Shown here piece after piece: positions 45,639 through 54,409 of a stretch of 64,000 nucleotides of DNA. Both the position numbers and the translations under genes were made by a program. Within the stretch, counting starts at the first letter, position 1. Each line of letters begins with the position of its first letter. Location: the NCBI GenBank assembly GCA_042090305.1, contig JBELJQ010000002.1, forward strand, positions 1-64,000. The letters run 5' to 3'. The notes beneath the pieces were generated by a model that saw nothing but the letters and a program-made list of their open reading frames with translations, did not search any database and was not told where the DNA came from. Source of the DNA: TMED13 sp042090305 (GTDB taxonomy: Bacteria; Pseudomonadota; Alphaproteobacteria; Methylaequorales; Methylaequoraceae).

Positions 45639-48600
45639 TTACATTCTAATATTTACAATCGCCTGTGTTGTTGCAGCTGTTGTTTCAATCGATTTAGCAT
45701 TCGCCTGAAAGTTTCTTTGAGCTGTGATTAAATTAACAAGTTCTTCTGTAATATCAACATTAGATCTTTCAAGTGAACCTGAAAGAACAGTACCAAAACC
45801 CTCGGCACCTGCTTCACCAACTGTTGCAGTTCCTGATACAGCTGTTTCTACATATGTTGCATTACCAATTTGTTTCAAACCATTTTGGTTGTTAAAGTTT
45901 GCCAATACAATCTTACCAAGTGGATTATTCTGTCCATTGGTATAGTTTGCTCTAACGGTACCTGATGCATCAATCTCTAGACCATCCAATCTTCCAGATG
46001 TAAAACCATCCTGATTAACAGTCGATACGAAGAATGGCTGTGCTAACTGAGTTGACTTTGTAAAGTCAATATCAAGGTCAATACTAAAACCAGCTTCCTG
46101 TTTCTCGTAATGAACTCCCTGTTTAGGACTTAGAATACTTCCTGATTTGTCAAATGTAAGTTCACCCTCGTCAATGTATAGTGGAAAATATCCATCTACC
46201 AAATTTGCAGGAGGCGTGGTAACTTTATTACCAGCAGCGTCAACAAATAGATTAAGTCCGTCCGCGTTAGTTGCCTGTTTAAGATTATAAATCTGAGGGA
46301 CTGATCCTACGCCTAAATCAACGTTATCCAGCCCAAATTTAGAAGCACCTCTGACTTTAATAGTTGATTCCTTACCAGTTGTTCCGTTGGTAAATGTGAA
46401 ATTATTAGTGGATGAGTTATATTTTACAGTAATACCCCCACCAACTACTCCGGTACTATCTTCAATCTGATTAATTCTTTCTTGAAGAGCTTCTGCAAGA
46501 GTTGTTCCCACATAAAATCCCTGAGGTATCTCAATAACCCCAGCGACACCATTTACAGATACGTTAAAAATATTTTCATTACTTTGATTTGTTAATCTAA
46601 AAACCTGAGATAAATCTTCAGTAGCTGATGAGCCAACTGCTTGTGCTGGCTGGGCGGCTAATCCTTTAGCATCAGTTGTAATTGCATTAGTTTTAGTAAC
46701 ACCAATTCCCAATAGGTTGTTATCTCCCGAGAAAAAGTCCGTACTGTCAGTCACTGATCCATCGGTAGTAGATAATAGGTACCTTCCAACAACAATACTT
46801 GAAGCAGTTTGAGCTTGGTTAACTCCAATTGCACCATTAGCTGCAATTGTTTCACCTGTTGTACCACTGCTAAATTCAAAAGATTTTAACTCACTATTAT
46901 AGCCAACCTTAACTCCAAATCGTTTATCGTTGAGTTGAATTTCAGCTCCGTCAGCAACAAAAGTACTTGCAGAAAATTTAACACCACCTCTGATGAGTGT
47001 TTCAGAAGTATCATCAGCGGTTGGTATTCCAAGATTATTTTCATTAGTTGCAGTTGTTGAACCAAAAATCTTGAAACTATTAAAATTACTATTTGTTCCC
47101 GTACCTATGAGATTTCTATCCACTTCAAACTGAAGTCTTTGATTTAACACATCATAAGAAACTTCAATTGGCGGATCTTGCTCATCAACCCAATGTGTTG
47201 CTGGTATTGTTTTATCAGTTGATGTTCCATCACCGTTAAGATAAACATCTCTTGTAGTTGCAGATGTATTTTCTCCTAATCCTAGTAATTCATAAGAATC
47301 AATCGTTGCACCAGAAGTTACTTCACCAACTTTTAGTGTAAATACTTCGGCTAAGTCATCAATGATATTCTTAGCTGCACCATCTGCAGTTGTTTTTGTT
47401 ACCATTGCTGCATTTGTATAATCATGCTTAGTCGTTGTTCCTATTTCCCTTACGACAATCTTTGAGCTACTAAAGTTGACCGGTGCTCCAGAATAAACGT
47501 TTTGTGCTCCCTCAAAGAATGCCTCTACTGATGTAGATTCTTCAGAATAGATTTTCGCTGAATCATTTGCATCAGCTACAGACAAAGAAAAATCTGAATC
47601 TGGAAAATTTAATCCTGCAGTACTAGCTTCAACATAATAATAAGTAGTACCACCCACACTTTCAGACCCTGTTGTAGAAATAGTAAACTCTCGACCATTC
47701 ACAAAATCAGAATTTGTATTCATTGTTGTATCTGAATAAAATGATCCAATAAATCTAACTTTTTCATTAGCTGTGAGTGCTGGGTCAGATGACCCAAAAT
47801 AAAATCTAACAGTATTTTCAGATTGATCGTATGACACGGCTGTTGTGCTTGCGTTATCACCTAGTGAATCTACCTCATCATAAACATGAAGTTCAGGACT
47901 TTTACCATGATATGAATAAGTCAGATTTCTAGCTGTAGAAGTAGCTCCAGATGCCGTTAACGCTGCTGCATCAGTTGCAGTACGATGATTAAAAGTGAAT
48001 GCCTGACTTTGGTCCAGTATAGTACTAATAGACTTACCAGATGCTCTGTAGAATAAGCTATCACCCACACCTAAAGCAGTTGCACTAGCTACTGCATCGG
48101 TAGATGGTGTAACAGCATATTCATTTAGAGCTGCATTTAAACGAGCCTGAGTATGCGCTAAAAATTGGTCTCTTGTAAAATCCGGTGAAGCTCCAGTTAG
48201 GGTGATTCCCTCTAAATCAGAAACATATGAATCACTTAGTAGATCCACTGAAACTGGTGTAGTTAAACCCGTAGATGTTCCATCAGCGTTTAATTTTAAT
48301 AAATCAATTGTTAAAGTATCATCAACATTTTGTACAATTTGAATTTTTTTATCATCTCCATAAGCTGCATTAACAGCTCTTTGGATCTCTGTAGATAATT
48401 GTGCTGCATTATAAGCGCCTGGTCTAATATCAATGTTTACAGGTTGGTCACTATTATCAACGTTAATTGTCATAAAATTTGTCCCCCAATATACACTGGA
48501 AGTTGTGTCACCACTTTCACGAGTTGAGTTAAATTTCATTGGGTCTGTAACAATAGTTACAGTTTTGTCTCCTTCTTCACCAAAATCAAACGCACTTGAT

Positions 48601-49511
48601 TCACCTGTTACCTTAGCTGGTGTTGAATCAATTAATGTTTGTAAATCATCTAACTTATACAAGGCAGAGCCTTTTCCTTCCAAGAAATAGTTATCATCTG
48701 GAACTGATGTAGTTTGTTGACCGAAACGATCAATAAAAATAGGTTGTTGAGTATCTGTAACTGAACGCACTAAATCTGGATCAATTACCGTATCGTTAAT
48801 GACCAATCTAGTTTCAAATTTATTGGTAGGATCATCAGCTGATGCTGCTTGTGTACGAATAAAAAATATAGTTGCAATTGTGGGGTTACCTAAATCATCA
48901 AAGATTGTGATTGATGTTGAGTTATTGTAGGTAGTTGGATCATTAGGATCAAAAACATAACCATTTTCAAATTGTGGTTTATCGGTAATAATTTCACTTG
49001 TAGCAGAAACGTTTACACCTAATTCGATAGATGTTGTTGCCTTCGGAGTTCCTGAAGTTACTGGTAGTTGAAGAGGCACAGCACTAACTAAATCTTTTGC
49101 TGTAACTGATCCATCCTCGTTAACCGGAAAAGTAAGTAAAAACTGACCAGATGAATCTGTAACATATCTATCATTATTCACGTTAAATGAACCGTTCCTT
49201 GTATAAACCGTCTGACCAGAAGTAAGTGATGGTTTTAATGAAAAGAAACCCTGTCCAGAAATTGCTACATCTAAAACGTTAAGAGATGATGTAATATTAC
49301 CCTGAGTAAACTGCTGCTTTACACTTTTTAGAATTGTACCAGAACCGATCGATGACGATGCATTCTGTAGTGGAGAAGTTGCAAAAATATCACCAAATTC
49401 AGCTCTTGACCTTTTGAAACCGGTTGTATTAACGTTTGCTATATTATTCGAAGTTGCAGAAATATCTGACTGTGCTCCGTTTAACCCTGTTAATGCAGTA
49501 TAAAATGACAT
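45639..49511 (-). CDS. flgE: Giant flagellar hook protein FlgE
   Basis: A 1290-residue hook protein, about three times the 400-500 residues usual for FlgE. The N-terminal D0 part (MSFYTALTGLNGAQ; NNIANVNTTGFKRSRAEF, about residues 21-39) and VAISGQGFFSL are normal, as is the C-terminal D0 (LERSNVDITEELVNLITAQRNFQANAK). Between about residues 200 and 1100 lies a long insertion rich in Thr, Ser, Asp and Gly, with no Cys, likely surface-exposed beta domains. It is less AT-rich than its neighbours. It lies between flgD and flgF. Confidence 0.92.
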   Translation of the reverse strand: MSFYTALTGLNGAQSDISATSNNIANVNTTGFKRSRAEFGDIFATSPLQNASSSIGSGTILKSVKQQFTQGNITSSLNVLDVAISGQGFFSLKPSLTSGQTVYTRNGSFNVNNDRYVTDSSGQFLLTFPVNEDGSVTAKDLVSAVPLQLPVTSGTPKATTSIELGVNVSATSEIITDKPQFENGYVFDPNDPTTYNNSTSITIFDDLGNPTIATIFFIRTQAASADDPTNKFETRLVINDTVIDPDLVRSVTDTQQPIFIDRFGQQTTSVPDDNYFLEGKGSALYKLDDLQTLIDSTPAKVTGESSAFDFGEEGDKTVTIVTDPMKFNSTRESGDTTSSVYWGTNFMTINVDNSDQPVNIDIRPGAYNAAQLSTEIQRAVNAAYGDDKKIQIVQNVDDTLTIDLLKLNADGTSTGLTTPVSVDLLSDSYVSDLEGITLTGASPDFTRDQFLAHTQARLNAALNEYAVTPSTDAVASATALGVGDSLFYRASGKSISTILDQSQAFTFNHRTATDAAALTASGATSTARNLTYSYHGKSPELHVYDEVDSLGDNASTTAVSYDQSENTVRFYFGSSDPALTANEKVRFIGSFYSDTTMNTNSDFVNGREFTISTTGSESVGGTTYYYVEASTAGLNFPDSDFSLSVADANDSAKIYSEESTSVEAFFEGAQNVYSGAPVNFSSSKIVVREIGTTTKHDYTNAAMVTKTTADGAAKNIIDDLAEVFTLKVGEVTSGATIDSYELLGLGENTSATTRDVYLNGDGTSTDKTIPATHWVDEQDPPIEVSYDVLNQRLQFEVDRNLIGTGTNSNFNSFKIFGSTTATNENNLGIPTADDTSETLIRGGVKFSASTFVADGAEIQLNDKRFGVKVGYNSELKSFEFSSGTTGETIAANGAIGVNQAQTASSIVVGRYLLSTTDGSVTDSTDFFSGDNNLLGIGVTKTNAITTDAKGLAAQPAQAVGSSATEDLSQVFRLTNQSNENIFNVSVNGVAGVIEIPQGFYVGTTLAEALQERINQIEDSTGVVGGGITVKYNSSTNNFTFTNGTTGKESTIKVRGASKFGLDNVDLGVGSVPQIYNLKQATNADGLNLFVDAAGNKVTTPPANLVDGYFPLYIDEGELTFDKSGSILSPKQGVHYEKQEAGFSIDLDIDFTKSTQLAQPFFVSTVNQDGFTSGRLDGLEIDASGTVRANYTNGQNNPLGKIVLANFNNQNGLKQIGNATYVETAVSGTATVGEAGAEGFGTVLSGSLERSNVDITEELVNLITAQRNFQANAKSIETTAATTQAIVNIRM

Positions 49512-49533
49512 TTTTTATTTCTCCTTTAAGTTA

Positions 49534-50238
49534 TTAATCGTTTGTTTTAAGCTTGATTGCATCATTTGCTGAAATCTCACCATAATCTTTTGTTTCTAAA
49601 ATTACATCCTCACTATTTTTTGGAGCAGAAGCTGCTATAACCTTATTATAGACGGCTGTACTTATTCCATCACTTGCTTGACCATTCCCAGCATATGCTT
49701 GGATTGTAAGACGTGTTTTATTGCGTTTTATATCATCAGGTAAATCCGTCCAACTAAAACCAACCAAACCTCTATCATTTGAACCAAGATTCATCGTATG
49801 AACAATTTCACCACTTGGGTTTGTGAAGGTTATACCCACATCATTTGAGTAAGCCGGCAAATCTACAACTCCATGTATTTCACCTTTATCATCTGGGCTC
49901 GCAACTTGACCTGGAACTAAAACGGAATGACCTAAAAATTGAGCTGCCGTTGCCACTCTGTTAGGTTCTAACTTTGATCCTAAATTAGTTAAATTATTAT
50001 TAATTTCAGTTATACCTGTTACAGTAGAAAATTGTGCCATTTGTGCGATAAAGTCACCATTATCCATTGGTGCAAATGGATCTTGATTCTGAAGCTGTGT
50101 TGTCATTAATTTCAAAAAATCTTCTTGACCAAGCGTATTTTTATTACCTTCTTTTTTTACATCATCTTGTGTTTTAACTCCCAACTTAGAGAGAATTTTG
50201 TTTAATGATTGTTCAGATGTATTTGAAATGTCAGTCAT
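49534..50238 (-). CDS. flgD: Flagellar hook capping protein FlgD
   Basis: A 234-residue scaffold that caps the growing hook. The conserved N-terminal block LGQEDFLKLMTTQLQNQDPFAPMDN (from about residue 36) and FIAQMAQFSTVTG are clear; a Fn3/Ig-like hook cap region follows, with GLVGFSWT. Length is normal. The ATG is 13 bp from the flgC stop, and flgE comes 22 bp later with a strong Shine-Dalgarno. Confidence 0.96.
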   Translation of the reverse strand: MTDISNTSEQSLNKILSKLGVKTQDDVKKEGNKNTLGQEDFLKLMTTQLQNQDPFAPMDNGDFIAQMAQFSTVTGITEINNNLTNLGSKLEPNRVATAAQFLGHSVLVPGQVASPDDKGEIHGVVDLPAYSNDVGITFTNPSGEIVHTMNLGSNDRGLVGFSWTDLPDDIKRNKTRLTIQAYAGNGQASDGISTAVYNKVIAASAPKNSEDVILETKDYGEISANDAIKLKTND

Positions 50239-50251
50239 AATTTACCCCTAT

Positions 50252-50665
50252 TTATTTTCCTAAACTTGCAGTTTTAAGCATTAGTGCTTTTATTGTTGAT
50301 ATTACTTCAACATTGTTTTGATAGTGTCTAGATGCTTCAAGCATATCTACATATTCTTCTTCAATATTGACTGGAGCTCTATAAATAAAACCCTCTTGGT
50401 CAGCCATTGGATGGCCAGGTTTATACTCTTTAATTGGCTCAACATCCATTTTTTCTACAGAAACCGCATCTACTGTCGAGATTCCCCTTTTCCTAATTAA
50501 GTCAAAATATTTAGTTTCGAAAACTGGTTTAACCGGTTTGTAAGCGTCTTGAGGACTAGAAGCAATATTATCAGCATTAGCAAGATTACTAGCAGTTGCA
50601 TTTAGTCTGACTAATTGAGCTCCCATTGCTCTTTGAGCTATATGATATATGTTTTTAATATCCAT
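50252..50665 (-). CDS. flgC: Flagellar rod protein FlgC
   Basis: A 137-residue proximal rod protein. The N terminus has AQRAMGAQLVRLNATASNLANADNI (starting near residue 10), then SSPQDAYKPVKPVFE; the C-terminal coiled segment has NIEEEYVDMLEASRHYQNNVEVI. The start shares one base with the flgB stop. Full length. Confidence 0.96.
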   Translation of the reverse strand: MDIKNIYHIAQRAMGAQLVRLNATASNLANADNIASSPQDAYKPVKPVFETKYFDLIRKRGISTVDAVSVEKMDVEPIKEYKPGHPMADQEGFIYRAPVNIEEEYVDMLEASRHYQNNVEVISTIKALMLKTASLGK

Positions 50666-51054
50666 TATTCTCCTCTAATTGCGCTTAGCAAACCTCTGAT
50701 TTTTGAATTTACAAAATCTAAGGTTGTTTGGTATCTAACTGAGTTTTGTGCGAATTCCATTTGCTCTACAGCTAATTCAACCGTATTTCCATCAACTGAT
50801 GGGTTTATAGACTGTCTATACTGGACTTTTCCTGGTAAATACTTTGTTGTTAATGCAATGTGACTATCACTTGAAGTTTTTAGTGGACCGTTATTTAACG
50901 ATCTTGCTAGTTCTACTTCAAAATCAACATCTCTTGCTTTAAAATTTGGAGTAGATGCATTTGCAATATTAGATGCTAAAATTTCATTCTTCTTGTTTCT
51001 AATACTTAATGCATTGCTGTATACATCAAATTGTTGTTTAATATTGTTAACCAT
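50665..51054 (-). CDS. flgB: Flagellar rod protein FlgB
   Basis: A 129-residue proximal rod protein. The rod motif LASNIANASTPNFKARDVDFE (about 26-46) and the C-terminal VRYQTTLDFVNSKIRGLL are typical. The ATG at 51054 is chosen over a TTG at 51099 that would add 15 residues: 129 is the usual FlgB length, and the sigma-54 promoter (51083-51099) would put the mRNA start near 51072, after the TTG. There is no obvious Shine-Dalgarno before the ATG. First gene of flgBCDEF. Confidence 0.95.
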   Translation of the reverse strand: MVNNIKQQFDVYSNALSIRNKKNEILASNIANASTPNFKARDVDFEVELARSLNNGPLKTSSDSHIALTTKYLPGKVQYRQSINPSVDGNTVELAVEQMEFAQNSVRYQTTLDFVNSKIRGLLSAIRGE

Positions 51055-51070
51055 AATTTTTTTTCGCTTT

Positions 51071-51086
51071 TGGTTTGGAATTTGCA
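51071..51086 (+). promoter_or_regulatory. Sigma-54-like promoter for the acidic-protein gene, overlapping the flgB promoter
   Basis: The plus strand reads TGGTTTGGAATTTGCA: GG and GC at correct spacing, though the -24 half (TGGTTT) is weaker than TGGCAC. The predicted start near 51097 leaves 20 bases to the ATG at 51118. Its -12 box and that of the flgB promoter lie on the same palindrome TTTGCAAA (51081-51088). Confidence 0.55.
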
Positions 51087-51099
51087 AATTGAATGCCAA
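51083..51099 (-). promoter_or_regulatory. Sigma-54 promoter for flgBCDEF
   Basis: The minus strand reads TTGGCATTCAATTTGCA, with GG (-24) and GC (-12) at the exact spacing of TGGCAC-N5-TTGCW. The expected mRNA start is near 51072, 18 bases before the flgB ATG. RpoN and an enhancer-binding protein would be required; neither gene is in the window. Predicted by eye. Confidence 0.8.
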
Positions 51100-51117
51100 A
51101 AGAAAGGTTTTTAAATT

Positions 51118-52227
51118 ATGACTGAAAATAGAACATTTGAAACAAACTTAGATCCCGAGGTTGAAAAAATAAGAGATCAGATAATTTCTAAGATTGGAGA
51201 TAAACCTTTAGAAGAAGTAAATAAGATAATTAAAAAGCTTCTAATGGAAAATATGGATGAAACTATGAGATTAGCTGCTCTAGCAGCAAGAGTTAAAATC
51301 ATAAGAGGCAAAATAGCTCTACTTTATGATAGAAAAGTCCAAATCAAGCCTAATTTAAAAACTAAAATACCAACCGAAGAAAAAATTATTGAATCAAAAA
51401 GAAATGAAACTAGGTGGGTAAGAATAAAAATGCTTGAGGCTGGCGAGGTGAATGGTAAACAAATTGATAAAGATGTAATTCTAGATGTTAAAGAAGAAGA
51501 TTCAAAAATCTTAATTGATGCAAAAAAAGCAGAGATCATTAAAGAAAACGCAGAAAATGCTGAACCAATTAGTAAAGCAGAACCTTTAAAAAAGGAAACT
51601 CCACCAAAAGAGAGCGAAAATTTAAAGGACTCAGAAAAGAAAGAAAATGTGAAAGATGAAACAACGAATGACACAAATATTGAAAAAACAGTTCCAGATA
51701 ATGATGACCCTAAGGAAAAAAAAATAAATTCGGATGCTAAAGAACCCAAAGATGAAAAGGTGAATCCCGATACAGAAGCTACAAAAGATGAGAATGTAAA
51801 TTCAAATAAAGAATCATTAAGTGATGATAAATCTAGTAAAGATTTACTAGATAAACATTTAGAAAAAGAAAAAATAGAGGATAAAGATATAAATGAAGAA
51901 GAGGGGAGTGATGCAAATAAAGAAATAAAAAATTCCAGTACGGAAGAAACTAGATCTAAAACTGTTAAAGATAATCAGAATAAAGATAAGGTTAGCGAGG
52001 CAGCTGAAGAAGTTGAAACCGATAAATTAGAAAAAGTTGATGAAAATAAAAAAGTGGAGAGCAAAACTTTGGACGATAAACCTAAAGCTTCATCTGAAGA
52101 TTCTAAGCAAAATGGTGTAGAAAGTAATGAAGCAATAGATAATTCTAAAAATGATGATTCTGAAAAAAAAATATCTGAAGAAAATGAATCAACAGAAAAT
52201 GAATCAACAGAAAATAAAAAATTATAG
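51118..52227 (+). CDS. Unknown protein with charged repetitive C-terminal half
   Basis: A 369-residue protein. Residues 1 to about 120 look folded: helix-rich with IRDQIISKIGDKPLEEVNK and MRLAALAARVKIIRGKIALLYDRKV, then a small segment with WVRIKMLEAGEVNG. From about 135 the sequence is Lys/Glu/Asp/Asn/Ser-rich, with approximate repeats (KEPKDEKVNPDTEATKDENV) and a tandem ESTEN at the end, probably disordered. No signal peptide or membrane helix. It is divergent from flgB with a likely sigma-54 promoter, so a flagellar role is plausible. I do not recognise a family. Confidence 0.8.
   Translation: MTENRTFETNLDPEVEKIRDQIISKIGDKPLEEVNKIIKKLLMENMDETMRLAALAARVKIIRGKIALLYDRKVQIKPNLKTKIPTEEKIIESKRNETRWVRIKMLEAGEVNGKQIDKDVILDVKEEDSKILIDAKKAEIIKENAENAEPISKAEPLKKETPPKESENLKDSEKKENVKDETTNDTNIEKTVPDNDDPKEKKINSDAKEPKDEKVNPDTEATKDENVNSNKESLSDDKSSKDLLDKHLEKEKIEDKDINEEEGSDANKEIKNSSTEETRSKTVKDNQNKDKVSEAAEEVETDKLEKVDENKKVESKTLDDKPKASSEDSKQNGVESNEAIDNSKNDDSEKKISEENESTENESTENKKL
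52186..52215 (+). repeat. Two perfect tandem 15-bp copies inside the acidic-protein gene
   Basis: The 15-mer gaatcaacagaaaat occurs twice in a row, encoding ESTEN twice. In-frame units of this length can be gained or lost without breaking the frame, so copy number may vary between strains. Confidence 0.85.
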
Positions 52228-52231
52228 AATT

Positions 52232-52597
52232 ATGCTAATTCGAAAGCACTTATTTAATTTGAAGTTAATATTCTTTTTAATGTTTATTTTTTTTTTAAAT
52301 AGCTGTGAAGACTTATTTTTGAGGTTTAAGTATGAAACATATGAATGTCAGGAAAATAATATGGACCTTAGAAAGGTTTCAATTAAAGACAACGACGTCG
52401 GTGATCTCGTTGATGTGGAAATAGGTAACTATCTTTATAAATTCAAAATCATTGCAGTGAGTGACAAAGATATGATTATAGAAGAGGAAGTTGAGGATTT
52501 CTCAATCAAAATAAATCATAACACCAATAACATGGAAGCAAAATTGAATAACTTAATATTTAAAGTAAATTGTGATAAAAAAACTTTTAAAATGTAG
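52232..52597 (+). CDS. Small putative lipoprotein of unknown function
   Basis: A 121-residue protein with a basic N terminus, a hydrophobic stretch and a lipobox-like LNSC (Cys near residue 26), so it may be a lipoprotein. The mature part is short and charged, with IGNYLYKFKIIAVSDKDMIIEEEVEDF suggesting a small beta domain. It begins 4 bp after the acidic-protein stop and is likely in the same transcript, ending 9 bp before the DUF2802-like gene on the other strand. No family recognised. Confidence 0.7.
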   Translation: MLIRKHLFNLKLIFFLMFIFFLNSCEDLFLRFKYETYECQENNMDLRKVSIKDNDVGDLVDVEIGNYLYKFKIIAVSDKDMIIEEEVEDFSIKINHNTNNMEAKLNNLIFKVNCDKKTFKM

Positions 52598-52606
52598 TTC
52601 TATTAG

Positions 52607-53032
52607 TTAACGTTTACCATGAAATTTTATAATTGGTTCAACTTCTTCGGTAGATAAGTTAGTTGCTTCAGAAATTTCTGAAATATTTTTTCCCTGATTA
52701 GCCATTTGAATGGCCATCGTAATTTTTGATTCACCGCTTGATGAATCCGCTAAACGTGCAATCTCTAAATCAATCTTTTCTAATGTATACTTATAATCTT
52801 CAATAACTTTCTTCTGGTCTGTAAATAAAAGTTCTAGTCTTCTAAACTCTTCAATGAGATCTTTGATTGCCCTTTCAAGCATATAAACTTTCTTCGCGTT
52901 ATCTTTATTCTTTTTATTATCCAGATAATACCCTAATGCAATAATGGATAACATAAATAAAGATATAAGAGTCAAGAGCAAAATAAAGTTATTTGATGAT
53001 TCATTAGAAAAAAGATTATTAATAAAGTTCAT
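52607..53032 (-). CDS. DUF2802-like protein of flagellar cluster
   Basis: A 141-residue protein: an N-terminal membrane helix (about residues 16-36), a coiled coil (about 45-90), then a small helix-turn-helix-like end (ITMAIQMANQGKNISEISEATNLSTEEVEPIIKFHG). This plan and the flagellar location fit the DUF2802 family, found beside flagellar/chemotaxis genes in Gammaproteobacteria. Function is unknown. It is the last gene of the flgP-led run, 31 bp after the FlgN-like gene. Confidence 0.7.
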   Translation of the reverse strand: MNFINNLFSNESSNNFILLLTLISLFMLSIIALGYYLDNKKNKDNAKKVYMLERAIKDLIEEFRRLELLFTDQKKVIEDYKYTLEKIDLEIARLADSSSGESKITMAIQMANQGKNISEISEATNLSTEEVEPIIKFHGKR

Positions 53033-53063
53033 AAAACAATGATATTATTATAGTGAAACAATC

Positions 53064-53348
53064 TCAACTTGTATTAATTTTTCTATCTTTAAGGAATTTA
53101 ACGAAGTCAGTTAAAATTTGGCTTTGAGATTTCTGTTTTGAGACAAGTATAGACAAAGTCTTTTCCAACTCATTGATTTTTTCTTTAAGGTCAGTCTCTT
53201 GATTATTATTTTCTGAGCTTGCTAAAAGTTCTGTGATTAGCTTCGACTCTGTTATTATTTCTTCTTCTATTTTAAGTATTTCAGTATTATTTTTTGCATC
53301 TATAAGACTTTTTAGAAGAGACACAACATAATCAATTTTTTTTTTCAT
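53064..53348 (-). CDS. FlgN-like export chaperone candidate
   Basis: A 94-residue helical, charged, coiled-coil protein with no signal peptide. The order flgA-flgM-this gene matches flgA-flgM-flgN, and size and helix content suit a chaperone for hook-filament junction proteins. FlgN is usually about 140 residues and the sequence is weakly conserved, so context carries most of the weight. Confidence 0.55.
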   Translation of the reverse strand: MKKKIDYVVSLLKSLIDAKNNTEILKIEEEIITESKLITELLASSENNNQETDLKEKINELEKTLSILVSKQKSQSQILTDFVKFLKDRKINTS

Positions 53349-53364
53349 TGATATGTGAGGTCTA

Positions 53365-53676
53365 CTATTTCATTTCTTTATATGCATCAAACAAAGCATC
53401 TGTGAGTTTATCTAAGTCAATAGGATAATCACCATTAGCAATAGCTGCTTTAATTCTAGATGTTGTTTGTTTGTCAATTGGTGGTTCCTTAGCCATATCC
53501 TTTACTCTCTCTTTGGAAATGAACTGCGAAACTTTCCCAAAATTACTATCAATTCCAGCTTTTGAATGATCAACTTTAGAAACTTCGCTACTTTTCTTGT
53601 TAGCTGAGGGTTCGCTAGATACTTTAGTATCTTTAAACGTCGAACTTAAGTTTTTTATGTTAATCTTATCAATCAT
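53365..53676 (-). CDS. flgM: Anti-sigma-28 factor FlgM
   Basis: A 103-residue protein that binds FliA until the hook is complete and is then exported. The C-terminal half has the FlgM pattern: VSQFISKERVKDMAKEPPIDKQTTSRIKAAIANGDYPIDLDKLTDALFDAYKEM (from about residue 48), including the VRxxxVxxLKxxIxxGxYxID-like core. The N-terminal half is low complexity, as usual. It follows flgA by 35 bp; fliA is about 7 kb away in the window. Confidence 0.9.
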   Translation of the reverse strand: MIDKINIKNLSSTFKDTKVSSEPSANKKSSEVSKVDHSKAGIDSNFGKVSQFISKERVKDMAKEPPIDKQTTSRIKAAIANGDYPIDLDKLTDALFDAYKEMK

Positions 53677-53711
53677 TTTTTATATTCCTTTTAATTATTA
53701 ACGACAATAAC

Positions 53712-54407
53712 CTAAAATTGTTTAGCATGCATTATAACTTTTTTTTCATTTTTTGCATAAACTCGCAAAATTTTTCCACTTTTAACATTCTTAACTGTTA
53801 GTTTATCCATAAAATTTGCATTTTCAAGCGCAATACCTGATTCTTTTATAGTTATACTAGATTTATTGTTGACTATTGTGACAATTGAATTTTTTTCAAT
53901 CAGCCAATCTTGTTCAACATCATTAAATTGGATTGCGATATTCTTATTCATATTTCTTTTTAGTTTTTTACCCAAGATCTCTGATTTATTTGTAATAAAA
54001 GCACTGTTATTACTTTTTTTACTTAATTCTATTAGATTTTCTTCTTTTATTACTGTTCCACTCCTTAGGTTTTCTTTTAATGCAAATGTTTTTAATACGC
54101 TGTAACTTCTAACTTTTTGTTTAATATTTTTTTTATTTCTTACTATAAATTGCCAAGGATTTTTCCCTATACATTTTACTTTTATAAGTTTAAATTCTCC
54201 TGAAATATCATTGATAATTAAGTCTGAATATTTACAAAATGGATATTTTAATTCTTCTAAAATTTCAATATTTGAAGTTTGACCTTTATTATCTAACCAA
54301 GTTTCAATAGCTACTTGTAAGTCTTTTCCATTAACAGTTTTAGATAAACATGGAGTAAAACTCAGTGATACTAAAAAAAATATTATATTTCTAACTCTTT
54401 TTTTCAT
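53712..54407 (-). CDS. flgA: Flagellar P-ring assembly chaperone FlgA
   Basis: A 231-residue periplasmic chaperone for P-ring assembly. There is a signal peptide (about residues 1-22); the C-terminal SAF-like domain has LKENLRSGTVIKEENLIEL (near 110) and the final TVKNVKSGKILRVYA, matching the FlgA pattern. It begins 2 bp after the LysM gene. The P-ring protein FlgI is not in the window. Confidence 0.9.
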   Translation of the reverse strand: MKKRVRNIIFFLVSLSFTPCLSKTVNGKDLQVAIETWLDNKGQTSNIEILEELKYPFCKYSDLIINDISGEFKLIKVKCIGKNPWQFIVRNKKNIKQKVRSYSVLKTFALKENLRSGTVIKEENLIELSKKSNNSAFITNKSEILGKKLKRNMNKNIAIQFNDVEQDWLIEKNSIVTIVNNKSSITIKESGIALENANFMDKLTVKNVKSGKILRVYAKNEKKVIMHAKQF

Positions 54408-54409
54408 AT

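Noticed and set aside
48433..48690. Antisense open frames within flgE and others such as 799-1035 and 7173-7535
   Set aside because: They are mirror frames of strongly supported genes and show no start signals or known motifs.
51055..51099. Longer FlgB starting at TTG 51099
   Set aside because: It would add 15 residues not typical of FlgB and lies upstream of the predicted sigma-54 transcript start.
51700..52227. Repetitive DNA in the acidic-protein gene as a CRISPR or mobile element
   Set aside because: The repeats are imperfect, in frame and coding; they look like low-complexity protein sequence.
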